The translations under genes and the position numbers were made by a program. Below are positions 53,169-63,889 of a stretch of DNA of 64,000 nt, in pieces. Every line of letters starts with the position of its first letter. Within the stretch, counting starts at the first letter, position 1. The DNA is taken from positions 1,674,001 to 1,738,000 of the forward strand of contig NZ_CP080096.1 in NCBI RefSeq assembly GCF_019428685.1. Direction: 5' to 3'. The DNA is from Paraburkholderia edwinii. Its GTDB lineage: Bacteria > Pseudomonadota > Gammaproteobacteria > Burkholderiales > Burkholderiaceae. The notes below the pieces were generated by a model. It ran no database searches, was not told the origin of the DNA, and worked only from the letters and a program-made list of their open reading frames with translations.

Positions 53169-53573
53169 TTACTGGCCATTGCGCATCGTATCGCCAGACG
53201 TGCCCGGCTGCTGCATGCCGTTGCCGGGCGCCATGCCATTGCCCGGCGCCATGCCGCGGTTCGCCGGCGCCGGCGTTGCACCTGTCCCTGTGCCTACGCC
53301 GCCGCCGGTACCGGTCGTCCCTGGGGTGCCATAGCCGCCATCCGGGGACGTCCCCCGATTCATGCCGCGATTGGGGACGGTGCCCGGTGTGGCAACGCCG
53401 CCAGCGCCGCCCGTCGTGCCGCCGCCGGCGCCGATACCCGAGCCGTTACCGGCCGAGCCGCCGCCCGACGAGCCGCCGCCTGCGCCACCGCCGGCGCCTG
53501 CTTGGGCATAGACGCCGCCGGAAAGTGCCATCACCAGCGCTGATGCAAGAATCTTCTTCACAGTGCTTTTCAT
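53169..53573 (-). CDS. Secreted glycine-rich repeat protein
   Basis: A 134-residue protein: signal peptide (residues 1-23, ends VYAQA) then Gly/Ser/Thr-rich low complexity with GGG, GTG and MAPGNG repeats. GGAGGA precedes the ATG. Similar secreted Gly-rich proteins are common in Burkholderiaceae with unknown function. Adjacent to a 14-bp tandem array upstream. Confidence 0.75.
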   Translation of the reverse strand: MKSTVKKILASALVMALSGGVYAQAGAGGGAGGGSSGGGSAGNGSGIGAGGGTTGGAGGVATPGTVPNRGMNRGTSPDGGYGTPGTTGTGGGVGTGTGATPAPANRGMAPGNGMAPGNGMQQPGTSGDTMRNGQ

Positions 53574-53670
53574 CGTCGGATCCTCCGGGAAGGGTTCATG
53601 AACGCGAGCGGTTGTCGCTCGCCTCGCCTTACATCGCGCAAGCAGTGTGCCGCGTGCGAGGGTTGTTCCC

Positions 53671-53740
53671 GAGGGGTAGTCCCGGATGGGTAGTCCCGGA
53701 TGGGTAGTCCCGGATGGGTAGTCCCGGATGGGTAGTCCCC
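53671..53740 (+). repeat. Five-copy 14-bp tandem repeat between divergent genes
   Basis: GGGTAGTCCCGGAT repeats at an exact 14-bp pitch (GGGTAG at 53674, 53688, 53702, 53716 and 53730). Each unit carries the inverted half-sites GGG-N4-CCC. It lies in the divergent promoter region of the glycine-rich gene and the 125-residue gene. Tandem palindromic units could be operator sites; this is inferred. Confidence 0.85.
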
Positions 53741-53813
53741 ACTCGCCGCGGGAACAGCCGTTGCGCGGCGCGCATTGCAGAACTTGCAATGCCTTCGCAA
53801 CGGAGAAATGCAT

Positions 53814-54191
53814 ATGAAGCAATCGATCGATATGGAGCAGCGGCTGACCGAAATCGAACATGCGCTGTCGCGGCGCTTCGCCTCGCCGTCAACGTCGGTC
53901 ACGCATCTGGCCGATTCGAAGGGACATTTGACGTTTCAGGTCTCGTGGGTCGAGTCCGCGGCGCAAATGAACATTCTCGATGCGCGCTGTGCGCTGAGTG
54001 TCGTGCTCGCGTCGCGCACGATGAACCGCTATGCGTCGATGAGTGCCGCGGATCGCGTACGCGCGCGGGAGCGGCTGTGCGGCATTGCGCGCGACAAGGC
54101 GCGCGATGCGCAACGCGAGCCGCATACGGCCGGCTGCAATACGACGCTCGATGTGAGCGAGCCGATGCTCGAGGATGCCGCGCGCGCCTAG
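53814..54191 (+). CDS. Hypothetical Burkholderiaceae protein (DUF3022-like)
   Basis: A 125-residue protein with the pattern SIDMEQRLTEIEHALSRRF and TFQVSWVESAAQMNILDARC, which I connect tentatively with a Burkholderiaceae-only family (DUF3022-like). Two closely spaced ATGs follow GGAG; the one at 53814 has the better spacing (8 bases) and the next (53832) is less likely. Function unknown. Confidence 0.6.
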   Translation: MKQSIDMEQRLTEIEHALSRRFASPSTSVTHLADSKGHLTFQVSWVESAAQMNILDARCALSVVLASRTMNRYASMSAADRVRARERLCGIARDKARDAQREPHTAGCNTTLDVSEPMLEDAARA

Positions 54192-54417
54192 CCCGCGTGT
54201 TGCCGCGTGCGCGTTAGCGCCAGGTCTGCGGTATGTGCTACCTGTTCGATCGCTTTGCGTCAGCGACTTTGCCCCAGCGGCTTTGACCCAGCGCGCCCGG
54301 CGTGTGTTTCGGGAACAGCGGTTGCAGCGCGACCGTAGGATGCGCGACTAGCAGGCCTCTCAGCCTCTGTGCGCCCTCGAACGCAGCATGCGTCCCGACA
54401 ATAAAGGAGCACATCGA

Positions 54418-56529
54418 ATGGCAACCAAACCCCGCAATGCCCACTCCGGTTCGTCCGGTTCCTCCGCGGCCGATCCGAAATCCCAGGCGCTCGAAGCGTC
54501 GCGCGCGCGACCTGCGAACGAGGCGCTTCGCACGAATCAGGGCGTAAAAATCGCCGACAACCAGAACACGTTACGCGCGGGTGCGCGTGGTCCGTCGCTG
54601 CTCGAAGATTTCATCATGCGTGAAAAAATCACGCACTTCGACCACGAGCGCATTCCGGAGCGCATCGTCCATGCGCGCGGTTCCGCGGCGCACGGCGTGT
54701 TTCAGGTCTACGAGCCGATGACCGAATTTACGAAGGCGGCTTTCCTGCAGGATCCCGCGGTGCAGACACCTGTGTATGTGCGCTTTTCGACCGTGCAGGG
54801 GCCGCGCGGGTCGGCGGATACGGTGCGCGACGTGCGCGGCTTTGCCGTGAAGTTTTATACGAGCGAGGGCAATTACGACCTCGTCGGCAACAATATGCCC
54901 GTGTTCTTTATTCAGGATGCGATCAAGTTTCCCGACTTCGTGCACGCGGTGAAGCCCGAGGCGCCGAACGAAATGCCGACCGGCGGTTCCGCGCACGATA
55001 CGTTCTGGGATTTTGTTTCGCTGGTGCCCGAATCGACGCATATGGTGTTGTGGACGATGTCCGATCGCGCGATTCCGCGCAGCCTTCGCACGATGGAAGG
55101 CTTCGGCGTGCATACGTTCCGCTTCGTAAACGCCGAGGGCAGGGCGCGTTTTGTGAAGTTCCATTGGCGGCCGGTGCTCGGTTCGTATTCGCTGCTGTGG
55201 GACGAAGCGCAGAAGATCGCGGGTAAGGATCCGGACTTCCACCGGCGCGACTTGTGGGAAGCGATTGAGCGTGGCGACTTCCCCGAATTCGAACTCGGCG
55301 TGCAGCTGGTCGAAGAGAAAGACGAGCACACGCTCGGTTTCGATCTGCTCGATCCGACCAAGCTGATTCCTGAGGAAATCGTGCCGGTCAGAATCGTCGG
55401 CAAGATGACCTTGAACCGCAATCCGGACAATTTCTTTGCCGAGACCGAACAGGTTGCGTTTCACCCCGGGCATGTCGTGCCCGGCATCGATTTCTCGAAC
55501 GATCCGCTCCTGCAAGGGCGTTTGTTCTCATACACCGATACGCAGATCAGCCGGCTCGGCGGCGCGAACTTCCATGAGATTCCGATCAACCGGCCGCTGT
55601 CGCCGAACGTGAACAATCAGCGCGACGGTATGCACCGGCAGACGATCAACGTCGGTCAGGCGTCTTACGAGCCGAATTCGTTGAATGATGCGTGGCCTAA
55701 GGAAACCGATCCGGCGCCGCGCGATGGCGGCTTCGAGAGTTATCCGGAAGCTGTCGAGGGAACGAAGATTCGGGTGCGCAGCGAGTCGTTCGCCGATCAT
55801 TTTTCACAAGCGGCGCTGTTCTATCAGAGCATGAGCGACGTCGAGAAGGAGCATATCGTTGCCGCCTATCAGTTCGAGCTCGGCAAGGTGACGCGGCCGG
55901 AGATTCGCGCGCGCGTCGTCAACGAGATCCTCGCCAACTACGACCTCGATCTGGCGAAGAAGGTAGCGGAAGGGCTCGGTCTTCCCGCGCCTAAAAAGGG
56001 CGCTAAAGCGGTCGGTCAACAGCAGTCTTCGCCGGCGTTGAGCCTGCTTAATCGCGTCAAGCCGGGCATCAGGACGCGCAAGATTGCGCTGCTCGCCGCG
56101 CCGGGCGTCGACGAAACGTCGTTCAAGGCGCTGCGCAAGAAGCTCGAAGACGAAGGCGCGGCACCGCTGCTGATTGCGCCCACGCTTGCGCCGGTCGCCG
56201 GTGCGCATCCCGATGCGACGATCGCGGGAATGCCGTCGATCATGTTCGACGCGGTGATCGTATGCGGCGGCGAGGCGAGTGCGAAGACGCTTGCGCAATC
56301 GGGCGACGCGCGGCACTTCGTGCTCGAAGCGTTCAAGCATCTGAAGGCGATTGCGGCGCTCGGCGCGGGCCGCGAGGTATTGAAGGCGGCGCACCTGCCT
56401 GATCAGGCCGACGGTGTTGCGACCGGCGGCGATGGCGATGTCGATACGGTGCTGAAGAAGTTTATCGAAGCGGCCGGTCAGCACCGTGTGTGGTCGCGGC
56501 GTGCGATGGCCGAGACGGTGCCGGCATAA
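54418..56529 (+). CDS. katE: Catalase HPII (monofunctional, large subunit)
   Basis: A 703-residue haem catalase. The active-site His is H85 in ERIVHARG, with haem-binding [14 protein letters not shown] further on. The N-terminal extension and the C-terminal flavodoxin-like domain (about residues 550-700, [12 protein letters not shown]) mark the large HPII type. It removes hydrogen peroxide in the cytoplasm, often under stationary-phase or stress control. AAAGGAG precedes the start. A perfect hairpin follows the stop. Confidence 0.95.
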   Translation: MATKPRNAHSGSSGSSAADPKSQALEASRARPANEALRTNQGVKIADNQNTLRAGARGPSLLEDFIMREKITHFDHERIPERIVHARGSAAHGVFQVYEPMTEFTKAAFLQDPAVQTPVYVRFSTVQGPRGSADTVRDVRGFAVKFYTSEGNYDLVGNNMPVFFIQDAIKFPDFVHAVKPEAPNEMPTGGSAHDTFWDFVSLVPESTHMVLWTMSDRAIPRSLRTMEGFGVHTFRFVNAEGRARFVKFHWRPVLGSYSLLWDEAQKIAGKDPDFHRRDLWEAIERGDFPEFELGVQLVEEKDEHTLGFDLLDPTKLIPEEIVPVRIVGKMTLNRNPDNFFAETEQVAFHPGHVVPGIDFSNDPLLQGRLFSYTDTQISRLGGANFHEIPINRPLSPNVNNQRDGMHRQTINVGQASYEPNSLNDAWPKETDPAPRDGGFESYPEAVEGTKIRVRSESFADHFSQAALFYQSMSDVEKEHIVAAYQFELGKVTRPEIRARVVNEILANYDLDLAKKVAEGLGLPAPKKGAKAVGQQQSSPALSLLNRVKPGIRTRKIALLAAPGVDETSFKALRKKLEDEGAAPLLIAPTLAPVAGAHPDATIAGMPSIMFDAVIVCGGEASAKTLAQSGDARHFVLEAFKHLKAIAALGAGREVLKAAHLPDQADGVATGGDGDVDTVLKKFIEAAGQHRVWSRRAMAETVPA

Positions 56530-56546
56530 AACGATGTGGTGGTTCA

Positions 56547-56574
56547 ATGGCGAGCGCGCGGATGCGCTCGCCAT
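56547..56574. terminator. 11-bp hairpin between convergent katE and hypothetical gene
   Basis: ATGGCGAGCGC pairs perfectly with GCGCTCGCCAT around a 6-base loop, 17 bp after the katE stop and 18 bp from the next gene's stop. No T-run. Its place suits a bidirectional terminator. Confidence 0.75.
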
Positions 56575-56591
56575 CTCCGCGCGTCGCCACC

Positions 56592-57008
56592 TTAGCGGCC
56601 GCGCGGCCGGCCTGACTCGCTTGAGTGCGTGGCCGGCAGTTTGCCCGCCGGCGGCATGCGTGTTGCACCCACGGCACCCGCGGGCCGCTCGACCGCGCGC
56701 AGCCGCCAGTAGCCGTCGACCGGTCCATGCCGCACGCCTGAAGACATCCACCGTGCTCCGCCCTGCGCGGATGCGACATTGCCGCGACGGTCCACCCGCA
56801 TGCCGTACAGCGTGACGAACGGTTCGTCGCAACCGTGTTCGCAGAGCGTGAGCACGCCATCGATATCGCGCATTTCGCCCGTCGCCGGCAGTTCGATGCC
56901 GCGGCGCGCGTCCACCACCCAGTCGCGGTTTGCCGTGTCAAGCCACAGCACCGCGTAGTCGTGGCCCGCCGTCGGATCGGGCGTGTTAATCAGAATGGAC
57001 AGACGCAT
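56592..57008 (-). CDS. Hypothetical protein
   Basis: A 138-residue soluble protein (HDYAVLWLDTANRDWVVDARRG, FVTLYGMRVDRRGNVASAQ). CGGAGG is right before the ATG. It looks like a small conserved hypothetical with a Pro/Arg-rich tail. Function unknown. Confidence 0.58.
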   Translation of the reverse strand: MRLSILINTPDPTAGHDYAVLWLDTANRDWVVDARRGIELPATGEMRDIDGVLTLCEHGCDEPFVTLYGMRVDRRGNVASAQGGARWMSSGVRHGPVDGYWRLRAVERPAGAVGATRMPPAGKLPATHSSESGRPRGR

Positions 57009-57538
57009 AAGGCCTCCGCGTGAAGTAAGTCGGTGGTTCGGCGGTGACGACTGTCCTGCTTGACACCGTTGCGTGTGTTGCGCTTTGCATGACCCGGCCT
57101 TGGCCCTTTAGTGGCCCTTTAAGCGGGCCTTTGCGTGCGTTTCGAGCACGTTTTCCAGAGCATTTTCAAAGTTGAGTCCAGCGCAAAAACTTAGGTCATC
57201 CATTTCAAGGCTAGTTCCGCAACCTTGTATTTCAAGCAACGGCCGTTCCAATGTGAGCGTGCAACAGGTGCGTATCAGGTGCGCAACAACGGCTTCGCGC
57301 AGCCACGCGGCAAATCGGCGCAGCGGCTCGGATTGACCTGCTGCCGTCGAATTGCCCGGTACAAACTTCAAATCACGCGTCCTTATTTACGCAGGTTGGT
57401 TCGTACACCTTTTGCAATGCGACCGGATCTGTCGGGTTTGCATGACCGGGTATGTCGAATGCTGTTTCCGCGCATCCTCAACGCGGTGCGTTTGCGTTCG
57501 CGCTTCGCACGGTCATTCCCAAATAAAAGGACTTTACG
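57009..57538. other. 530-bp region without a supported gene
   Basis: Holds the promoter of the phosphoesterase. A leftward 87-codon frame beginning with TTG at 57371 has AAGGA upstream but no recognisable sequence, so I do not call it. No repeat noticed. Confidence 0.4.
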
Positions 57539-59107
57539 ATGAGCGCATCGTCTTTCGACAAGCAGAACGAATTTGCACAAGGCGCCGGCGAACCAGATCT
57601 CGTACGCAGGCAAATCGTCGCGGCGATCGTCGGTTCGTTCGCGCTATCGGCGTGCGGCGGCGGGGGCGGCGGCGGAAGCAGCGATCCCGGCTCGGGCACG
57701 CCGCCGAACCAGAGCATTGGGCAGATTCCGCCGGACCGCGCTAATCTTCCGCGTCCGGCGCTGCCCGTGCCGGGTTCGTCGGGCATCGACCATATCGTGC
57801 TCGTCACGATGGAGAACCGTTCGTTCGATCATCTGCTCGGCTGGGTACCGAACGCGGAAGGCTTGCCGGCAGGCCGGCAATTTACCGATGCCTTCGGTGA
57901 AGCGCAGGCGCCGTTCGCGCTATCGGCGAATCCTGCGTATGGTTTCCAGGGCTGCTCGTTCGCGGACCCCGATCATGCGTACGATGCGGGCCGCGTGCAT
58001 CTTGCAAACGGCGCGATGAACGGCTTCCTGCTCACCCCGAATACGAACCAGACGCGCGGCGACTTGCTGCCGATCGGCTTCTTCCAGCAGGCGGACCTCG
58101 ATTTCTATCGCGGCGCGGTGCCGCTCTACACGGTCTGCGACTATTACATGAGCGGCATCCTCGCGGATACGTTCCCGAATCGCGTGTACCTGCACAGCGG
58201 CGAAACGGACCGCTTGAGCGATACGCTCGATACGTCGCAACTGCCGACCATCTGGGATCGGCTCGACGCGAAGGGCATCACGTCGACCTACTATTTCCAT
58301 GACGTGCCGTTCACCGCGCTTTATGGCGCGCGTTATGTGAGCCGCTCGAAGCTCTTCAACGATTTTCTGACGGATGCGGCCGCCGGTGCGCTGCCATCGT
58401 TCTGCATGGTCGACCCGAGTTTCGGCGGCGAAGCACAGGGCATCTCGAACGACGACCATCCGCATGCGGACGTGCGCAACGGGCAGGTGCTGTTGGGGCA
58501 GATCTACGAGGCGTTGCGCACGAGCCCGACCTGGAGTTCGACGCTGATGATCGTCGTCTACGACGAGTGGGGCGGGTTTATGGAGCATGTCGCGTCGCCG
58601 GTCAAGCCGGTCTCGGCGGCAGAGCAGGCGCTCGGCAACGACGGGCGCCTCGGCTTTCGCGTGCCGTGCATGCTGCTGGGTCCGCGCGTGGGTGCGAACC
58701 AGGTCGCGCGCTATCCGTTCGACCCGAGTTCGATCCATCAACTGCTGCAATGGCGTTTCGGTCTCGATCCGCTCGGTGTGCGCGCAAGCGACCCGACTAC
58801 GTTCAATCTCGCCTATGCACTCGATCTGACCCAGCCGCCGCGCACCGATGCGCCCGCGGTCGCCGTTGCGCCGGGGCCGTTCGGCACGGCGTGTGCGCTC
58901 GTGCCGCCGGGCGGCAGCGGCATCGGCTCGATCGACAACGCGCAGCAGACCGGCGCGCCGGCGTCAGGCGCCGCGGCGTCGGGTACGGCTGCATCCGGCA
59001 CCCCTGCATCGGGCACGTCCGCTTCGAGCGAGCTCAAGCAGAGCGTGCCGGGCGGGCGCTTTTCCGATCTGCGCGCGAAAGCGACGGCGCTCGGCTTCCC
59101 GCAATAA
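57539..59107 (+). CDS. Phospholipase C-like phosphoesterase (lipoprotein-type signal)
   Basis: A 522-residue secreted enzyme of the phosphoesterase/phospholipase C family: DHIVLVTMENRSFDHLLGW at residues about 83-101, the NDDHPHADVRNGQ metal region and VVYDEWGGFMEHV. N-terminal RRQIVAAIVGSFALSACGGGG resembles a Tat signal or lipobox. The C-terminus has ASGT repeats (about residues 475-500). It may hydrolyse phospholipids or phosphodiesters outside the cell. AAAAGG precedes the start. Confidence 0.85.
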   Translation: MSASSFDKQNEFAQGAGEPDLVRRQIVAAIVGSFALSACGGGGGGGSSDPGSGTPPNQSIGQIPPDRANLPRPALPVPGSSGIDHIVLVTMENRSFDHLLGWVPNAEGLPAGRQFTDAFGEAQAPFALSANPAYGFQGCSFADPDHAYDAGRVHLANGAMNGFLLTPNTNQTRGDLLPIGFFQQADLDFYRGAVPLYTVCDYYMSGILADTFPNRVYLHSGETDRLSDTLDTSQLPTIWDRLDAKGITSTYYFHDVPFTALYGARYVSRSKLFNDFLTDAAAGALPSFCMVDPSFGGEAQGISNDDHPHADVRNGQVLLGQIYEALRTSPTWSSTLMIVVYDEWGGFMEHVASPVKPVSAAEQALGNDGRLGFRVPCMLLGPRVGANQVARYPFDPSSIHQLLQWRFGLDPLGVRASDPTTFNLAYALDLTQPPRTDAPAVAVAPGPFGTACALVPPGGSGIGSIDNAQQTGAPASGAAASGTAASGTPASGTSASSELKQSVPGGRFSDLRAKATALGFPQ

Positions 59108-59256
59108 CGCGCATGCGCGCGCTTAGGCATATCGAGGCGCGCGCACATCGGCACACGTGGCGCCCACATGGGCAGCCACGCGCATCGTGCGCGCGACGAT
59201 GAATCTTCGATGACCGCCTTGCACATGGCAGGGCCATATCTGCTATCGTCGCGGGC

Positions 59257-60182
<926 letters not shown>

Positions 60183-60186
<4 letters not shown>

Positions 60187-60944
60187 ACCTGCATGCGATC
60201 CGCGCGATTTACCGCTTCGAAATGGCGCGCACCGGGCGCACGCTGATGCAAAGCATCGTCGCGCCCGTCATTTCCACCTCGCTTTACTTCGTCGTGTTCG
60301 GCGCGGCGATCGGCTCGCGGATTCGCGAAGTCGAAGGCGTCAGCTATGGCTCGTTTATCGTGCCAGGGCTCATCATGCTGTCGTTGCTGTCGCAAAGCAT
60401 TTCGAATGCGTCGTTCGGCATCTACTTTCCGCGCTTCACCGGCACCATTTACGAACTGCTTTCGGCGCCTGTGTCGTATCTCGAGATCGTCATCAGCTAT
60501 GTCGGTGCGGCGGCAACGAAGTCGATCATTCTCGGGCTCATCATTCTCGCGACGGCGGGGCTGTTCGTGCCGCTGCAGATTCAGCATCCGCTGTGGATGG
60601 TGCTGTTTCTCGTGCTGACGTCGGTGACGTTCAGTCTGCTCGGATTCATCATAGGCATCTGGGCCGATAACTTCGAGAAGCTGCAGATCGTGCCGCTCCT
60701 GATCATCACGCCGCTCACGTTTCTCGGCGGCAGTTTCTATTCGGTCGCGATGCTGCCGCCGGGCTGGCGCATCGTGGCGCTGTTCAATCCGATCGTTTAT
60801 CTGATTAGCGGCTTCCGCTGGAGCTTCTACGGGCTGGCCGATGTCAGCGTCGGCATCAGCCTCGGCATGACGGCCCTATTTCTTGCGGTGTTTCTCGTGG
60901 TGATCGCGTGGATCTTTAAAACGGGGTACCGGTTGAAGTCGTAG
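60183..60944 (+). CDS. ABC-2 type transporter permease (YadH-like)
   Basis: A 253-residue inner-membrane protein with about six helices and the ABC-2 family region [29 protein letters not shown]. It forms the channel of the exporter with the preceding ATPase, whose stop overlaps its start (ATGA). Confidence 0.9.
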
Positions 60945-61025
60945 TAGGATGGACGTTCGTCACGGCCCGGCACAGTCGTTGCCGGTCCGTTTGCCTTCCG
61001 CCGTGCTCCGTCGCAAGGTGCTGCC

Positions 61026-62243
61026 ATGGCTCTCAAACCATCACAACCGCTGCGTCTCTTTGCCGAGCATCTGCGCGAACAGCGCATCAATCTGACCGAG
61101 CGATGGATGAAGGCCGTGTTCAACGACGCGGACCTGACCGAGTCGGACCGGCTGACTTACGAACAGCTGGCCGACCACGTTCCCGCCATTCTCGAAGAAC
61201 TCTGCAGCGCGCTCGAAGATCAGGATCTCGACCAGGTCGAGCCGTCGATCGAGCGCAACGCGAAGCTGCACGGCAGGCTGCGCTGGAAGCAGGGCTATCG
61301 CATCGACGAACTCGTGCGCGAGCTCGATTTGCTGCGTCAGGTGTTGCTGGGCGCGATTTTCGGCTATGCAGAGCAGTATCCGGCGTTCACGCGGCGGCAC
61401 GAGGAACGTGCGCGCTATTTTATCGACGAGGCGATCAGCTTCGTGACGCTCACGTCGATTCGCGAGGTCATGACCGAGCGCGACCGCAAGATCGACGAAT
61501 ACACGGGGCGGCTCGAACGCGCGAATCACGAACTGCTGCTCAAGCAGAAGCTCGTCGGCGAATTGTATGAATCGCGGATGCAGCTCACGCGCAGCGTCGT
61601 GCACGATCTGCGCAACTTTCTCAATGTGTTTTCGATGGCGCTGCAGATGATTGCGCGCGCGCCGGCCAGGACCGATACGGCGCTCGCGCTCGCGAACCGG
61701 CAGGTCGGCGATATGAAGACGCTCGTCGACGAGCTCGTCGAATATTCGATCGTGCTCGGCGATACGAATGCGTTCGCCACCGAGGCAATCGATCTGCGTG
61801 CGCTGTTCGACGAACTGGTTGCGGCCTGTGTGCCCACGGTGGAGGCGAAAGGCTTGCGCCTCGTGCAACGTTTCGATCGCGAGCTCGGGACGGTCGTGTC
61901 GAACCGGCTCAAGCTCAAGCAGATCGCGCTCAATCTGCTGTCCAATGCGGCCAAGTACACGAAGGTGGGCGAGGTCGAGTTCGATATGCACGTGTGCGGT
62001 GAGAGCCAGTGGTGCCTGCGCGTGTCCGATACCGGCGTCGGCATCGGCGCGGCGGACCAGGAGCGCGTGTTCAAGGAGTTCGAGCGCGCGAACCATGAGG
62101 ATGTGCCCGGCGTCGGGCTTGGTCTTGCGATCGTGCGCGAGCTGTGCCGCACGCTGCATGGGGACTTACGATTCGCGTCGCACGAAGGCGAGGGGACGAC
62201 GTTCGAGATTATCTTTCCGCTGCGGCTCGATACGGATGGTTGA
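61026..62243 (+). CDS. Soluble sensor histidine kinase with RsbRD-like N-terminus
   Basis: A 405-residue kinase without membrane helices. Residues 1-150 are a helical domain like RsbRD (RWMKAVFNDADLTESDRL, HGRLRWKQGYRIDELVREL), which in other proteins senses stress inputs. A coiled coil is at about residues 150-185, the phospho-acceptor is H193 (SVVHDLRNFLNVF), and the ATPase region has NAAKYT, DTGVGIG and VGLGLAIVREL. No response regulator is adjacent. Ends at a strong hairpin. Confidence 0.87.
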   Translation: MALKPSQPLRLFAEHLREQRINLTERWMKAVFNDADLTESDRLTYEQLADHVPAILEELCSALEDQDLDQVEPSIERNAKLHGRLRWKQGYRIDELVRELDLLRQVLLGAIFGYAEQYPAFTRRHEERARYFIDEAISFVTLTSIREVMTERDRKIDEYTGRLERANHELLLKQKLVGELYESRMQLTRSVVHDLRNFLNVFSMALQMIARAPARTDTALALANRQVGDMKTLVDELVEYSIVLGDTNAFATEAIDLRALFDELVAACVPTVEAKGLRLVQRFDRELGTVVSNRLKLKQIALNLLSNAAKYTKVGEVEFDMHVCGESQWCLRVSDTGVGIGAADQERVFKEFERANHEDVPGVGLGLAIVRELCRTLHGDLRFASHEGEGTTFEIIFPLRLDTDG

Positions 62244-62268
62244 TGCGGGAAGCGAAGCGCAAACGAAA

Positions 62269-62299
62269 AAGGCCGGGCATCGCGCCCGGCCTTACTTTT
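62269..62299. terminator. Bidirectional 10-bp hairpin with flanking A and T runs
   Basis: AAGGCCGGGC pairs with GCCCGGCCTT around a 5-base loop, preceded by AAAAA and followed by ACTTTTA. It serves the kinase (rightward) and the small/large MFS pair (leftward). Confidence 0.85.
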
Positions 62300-62345
62300 A
62301 TTCGCTTCGGCGAATTTTACGAATTCAACGAAGCGAGCGTGCAGC

Positions 62346-62474
62346 TCAACCGAACAGCTTGACGGCCTGCAGCAGCGTATTGGTCACGCCCCATGCGAGC
62401 GGAATCAGGACGTACAGCCAGAAGATAACGAGCAGGCCCTTGTTGGACGGATGCTCCTGAGTCGTGGTGTTCAT
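62346..62474 (-). CDS. MFS transporter small subunit (42 residues)
   Basis: A 42-residue single-helix protein: polar start (NTTTQEHPSNKG), then LLVIFWLYVLIPLAWGVTNT as one membrane helix and a short tail. GAGGA (62480-62484) is 6 bases before the ATG, and it follows the MFS stop by 11 bp. Small partners of this kind are annotated next to oxalate/formate-type MFS carriers in beta-proteobacteria. The exact role is not known; it could be a stabilising subunit. Confidence 0.8.
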   Translation of the reverse strand: MNTTTQEHPSNKGLLVIFWLYVLIPLAWGVTNTLLQAVKLFG

Positions 62475-62485
62475 AAGGGTCCTCT

Positions 62486-63889
62486 TTATTTCTCGGCGGC
62501 CAGTTGGGCTTCGGTCATATGGTGCTTGTCGTCGACGCGCTTCACCAGCAGGTTGCAGATGAAACCGACCACGAGCAGCACGGCCATCAGGTGCACGGTC
62601 AGCGTGTACGCATCGGCTTTTGCGACGCCGTGCGCGACTTCATACGCACGGATGTAGTTCACGAGCACCGGACCCGCCACGCCTGCCGCGGCCCATGCGG
62701 TGAGCAGCCGGCCATGGATGCCGCCGACGAACGCGGTGCCGAACATGTCGGCGAGATACGCCGGCACGGTCGAGAAGCCGCCGCCGTACATCGACAGGAT
62801 CACGCAGTACGACAGCACGAAGAGCGCGATATTGCCCGAATCCGCGAAAGTCGGCACGAAGTAGTACAGCACCGCGCCGAGCACGAAGAAGATGAAGTAC
62901 GTGTTCTTGCGGCCGACCCAGTCCGACGCCGACGCCCAGATAAAGCGGCCGCCCATGTTGAACAGCGACAGCAGGCCCACGAAGCCGGCGGCGGCCGCGG
63001 CCGTCACCGTGCTCTTGAAGCTCTCCTGAATCATCACCGAGGCCTGGCCGAGAATGCCGATGCCGGCCGTCACGTTCAGGAACAGCACGAGCCAGATCAG
63101 ATAGAACTGCGGCGTCTTCAGCGCCTGGTCGATATGCACGTGGTTGCGCGTGATCATCTTCGTCGTCGTGGTCGCGGGCGGCGTCCAGCCGGCCGGCTTC
63201 CAGTCCGCCGGCGGCACGCGGATCGCGAGCGAGCCGATCGTCATCGAGATGAAGTACGCGATGCCGAGCACGATGAACGTTTCAGCGACGCCGATGCTCG
63301 TGGCGCTCTTGAAGTGGTTCATCAGCGCGACCGACAGCGGCGCGGCGATCATCGCGCCGCCGCCGAAGCCCATGATCGCCATGCCGGTCGCCATGCCGCG
63401 GCGGTCCGGGAACCAGCGGATCAGCGTCGAGACCGGCGAAACGTAGCCGAGGCCCAGACCGATGCCGCCGATCACGCCGTAGCCGAGGTACAGCAACCAG
63501 ATCTGGTGCGTCCACACGCCGACGGCGGAGACGAGAAAGCCGCCGCCGAAGCAGCAGGCCGCGGTAAACATCGTGCGGCGCGGACCGACGTGCTCGAGCC
63601 ACTTGCCGGCGAACGCGGCCGACAGGCCGAGGAACACGATCGCGAGCGAGAAGATCCAGCCGAGGGTGGTCAGCGTCCAGTCGTCCGGTGCGGACTGCGT
63701 AATGCCGATGACCTTGGTCAGCGGTCCGTTGAACACGGAAAACGCGTAGGCCTGGCCGATACACAGGTGCACGGCGAGGGCGGCCGGCGGCACCATCCAG
63801 CGCGAGAAGCCTGGGCGGGCGACGGTAGCCTGCTTGGAAAAGAAGGAAGGCGAACCGGATTTATCGCCGGGTTTTGCAATACTGCTCAT
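62486..63889 (-). CDS. OxlT-type MFS transporter
   Basis: A 467-residue 12-helix carrier of the oxalate:formate antiporter family: LCIGQAYAFSVFNGPLTKV in helix 1, SPVSTLIRWFPDRRGMATGMA and AYLADMFGTAFVGGIHGRLL. It probably exchanges or imports small carboxylates; family members vary in substrate. The first gene of a two-gene unit with the 42-residue peptide. Its promoter lies at the right edge of the window. Confidence 0.88.
   Translation of the reverse strand: MSSIAKPGDKSGSPSFFSKQATVARPGFSRWMVPPAALAVHLCIGQAYAFSVFNGPLTKVIGITQSAPDDWTLTTLGWIFSLAIVFLGLSAAFAGKWLEHVGPRRTMFTAACCFGGGFLVSAVGVWTHQIWLLYLGYGVIGGIGLGLGYVSPVSTLIRWFPDRRGMATGMAIMGFGGGAMIAAPLSVALMNHFKSATSIGVAETFIVLGIAYFISMTIGSLAIRVPPADWKPAGWTPPATTTTKMITRNHVHIDQALKTPQFYLIWLVLFLNVTAGIGILGQASVMIQESFKSTVTAAAAAGFVGLLSLFNMGGRFIWASASDWVGRKNTYFIFFVLGAVLYYFVPTFADSGNIALFVLSYCVILSMYGGGFSTVPAYLADMFGTAFVGGIHGRLLTAWAAAGVAGPVLVNYIRAYEVAHGVAKADAYTLTVHLMAVLLVVGFICNLLVKRVDDKHHMTEAQLAAEK

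Noticed and set aside
57108..57371. 87-codon leftward frame with TTG start and AAGGA
   Set aside because: Start is rare, no family resemblance, and composition fits chance reading in GC-rich DNA.
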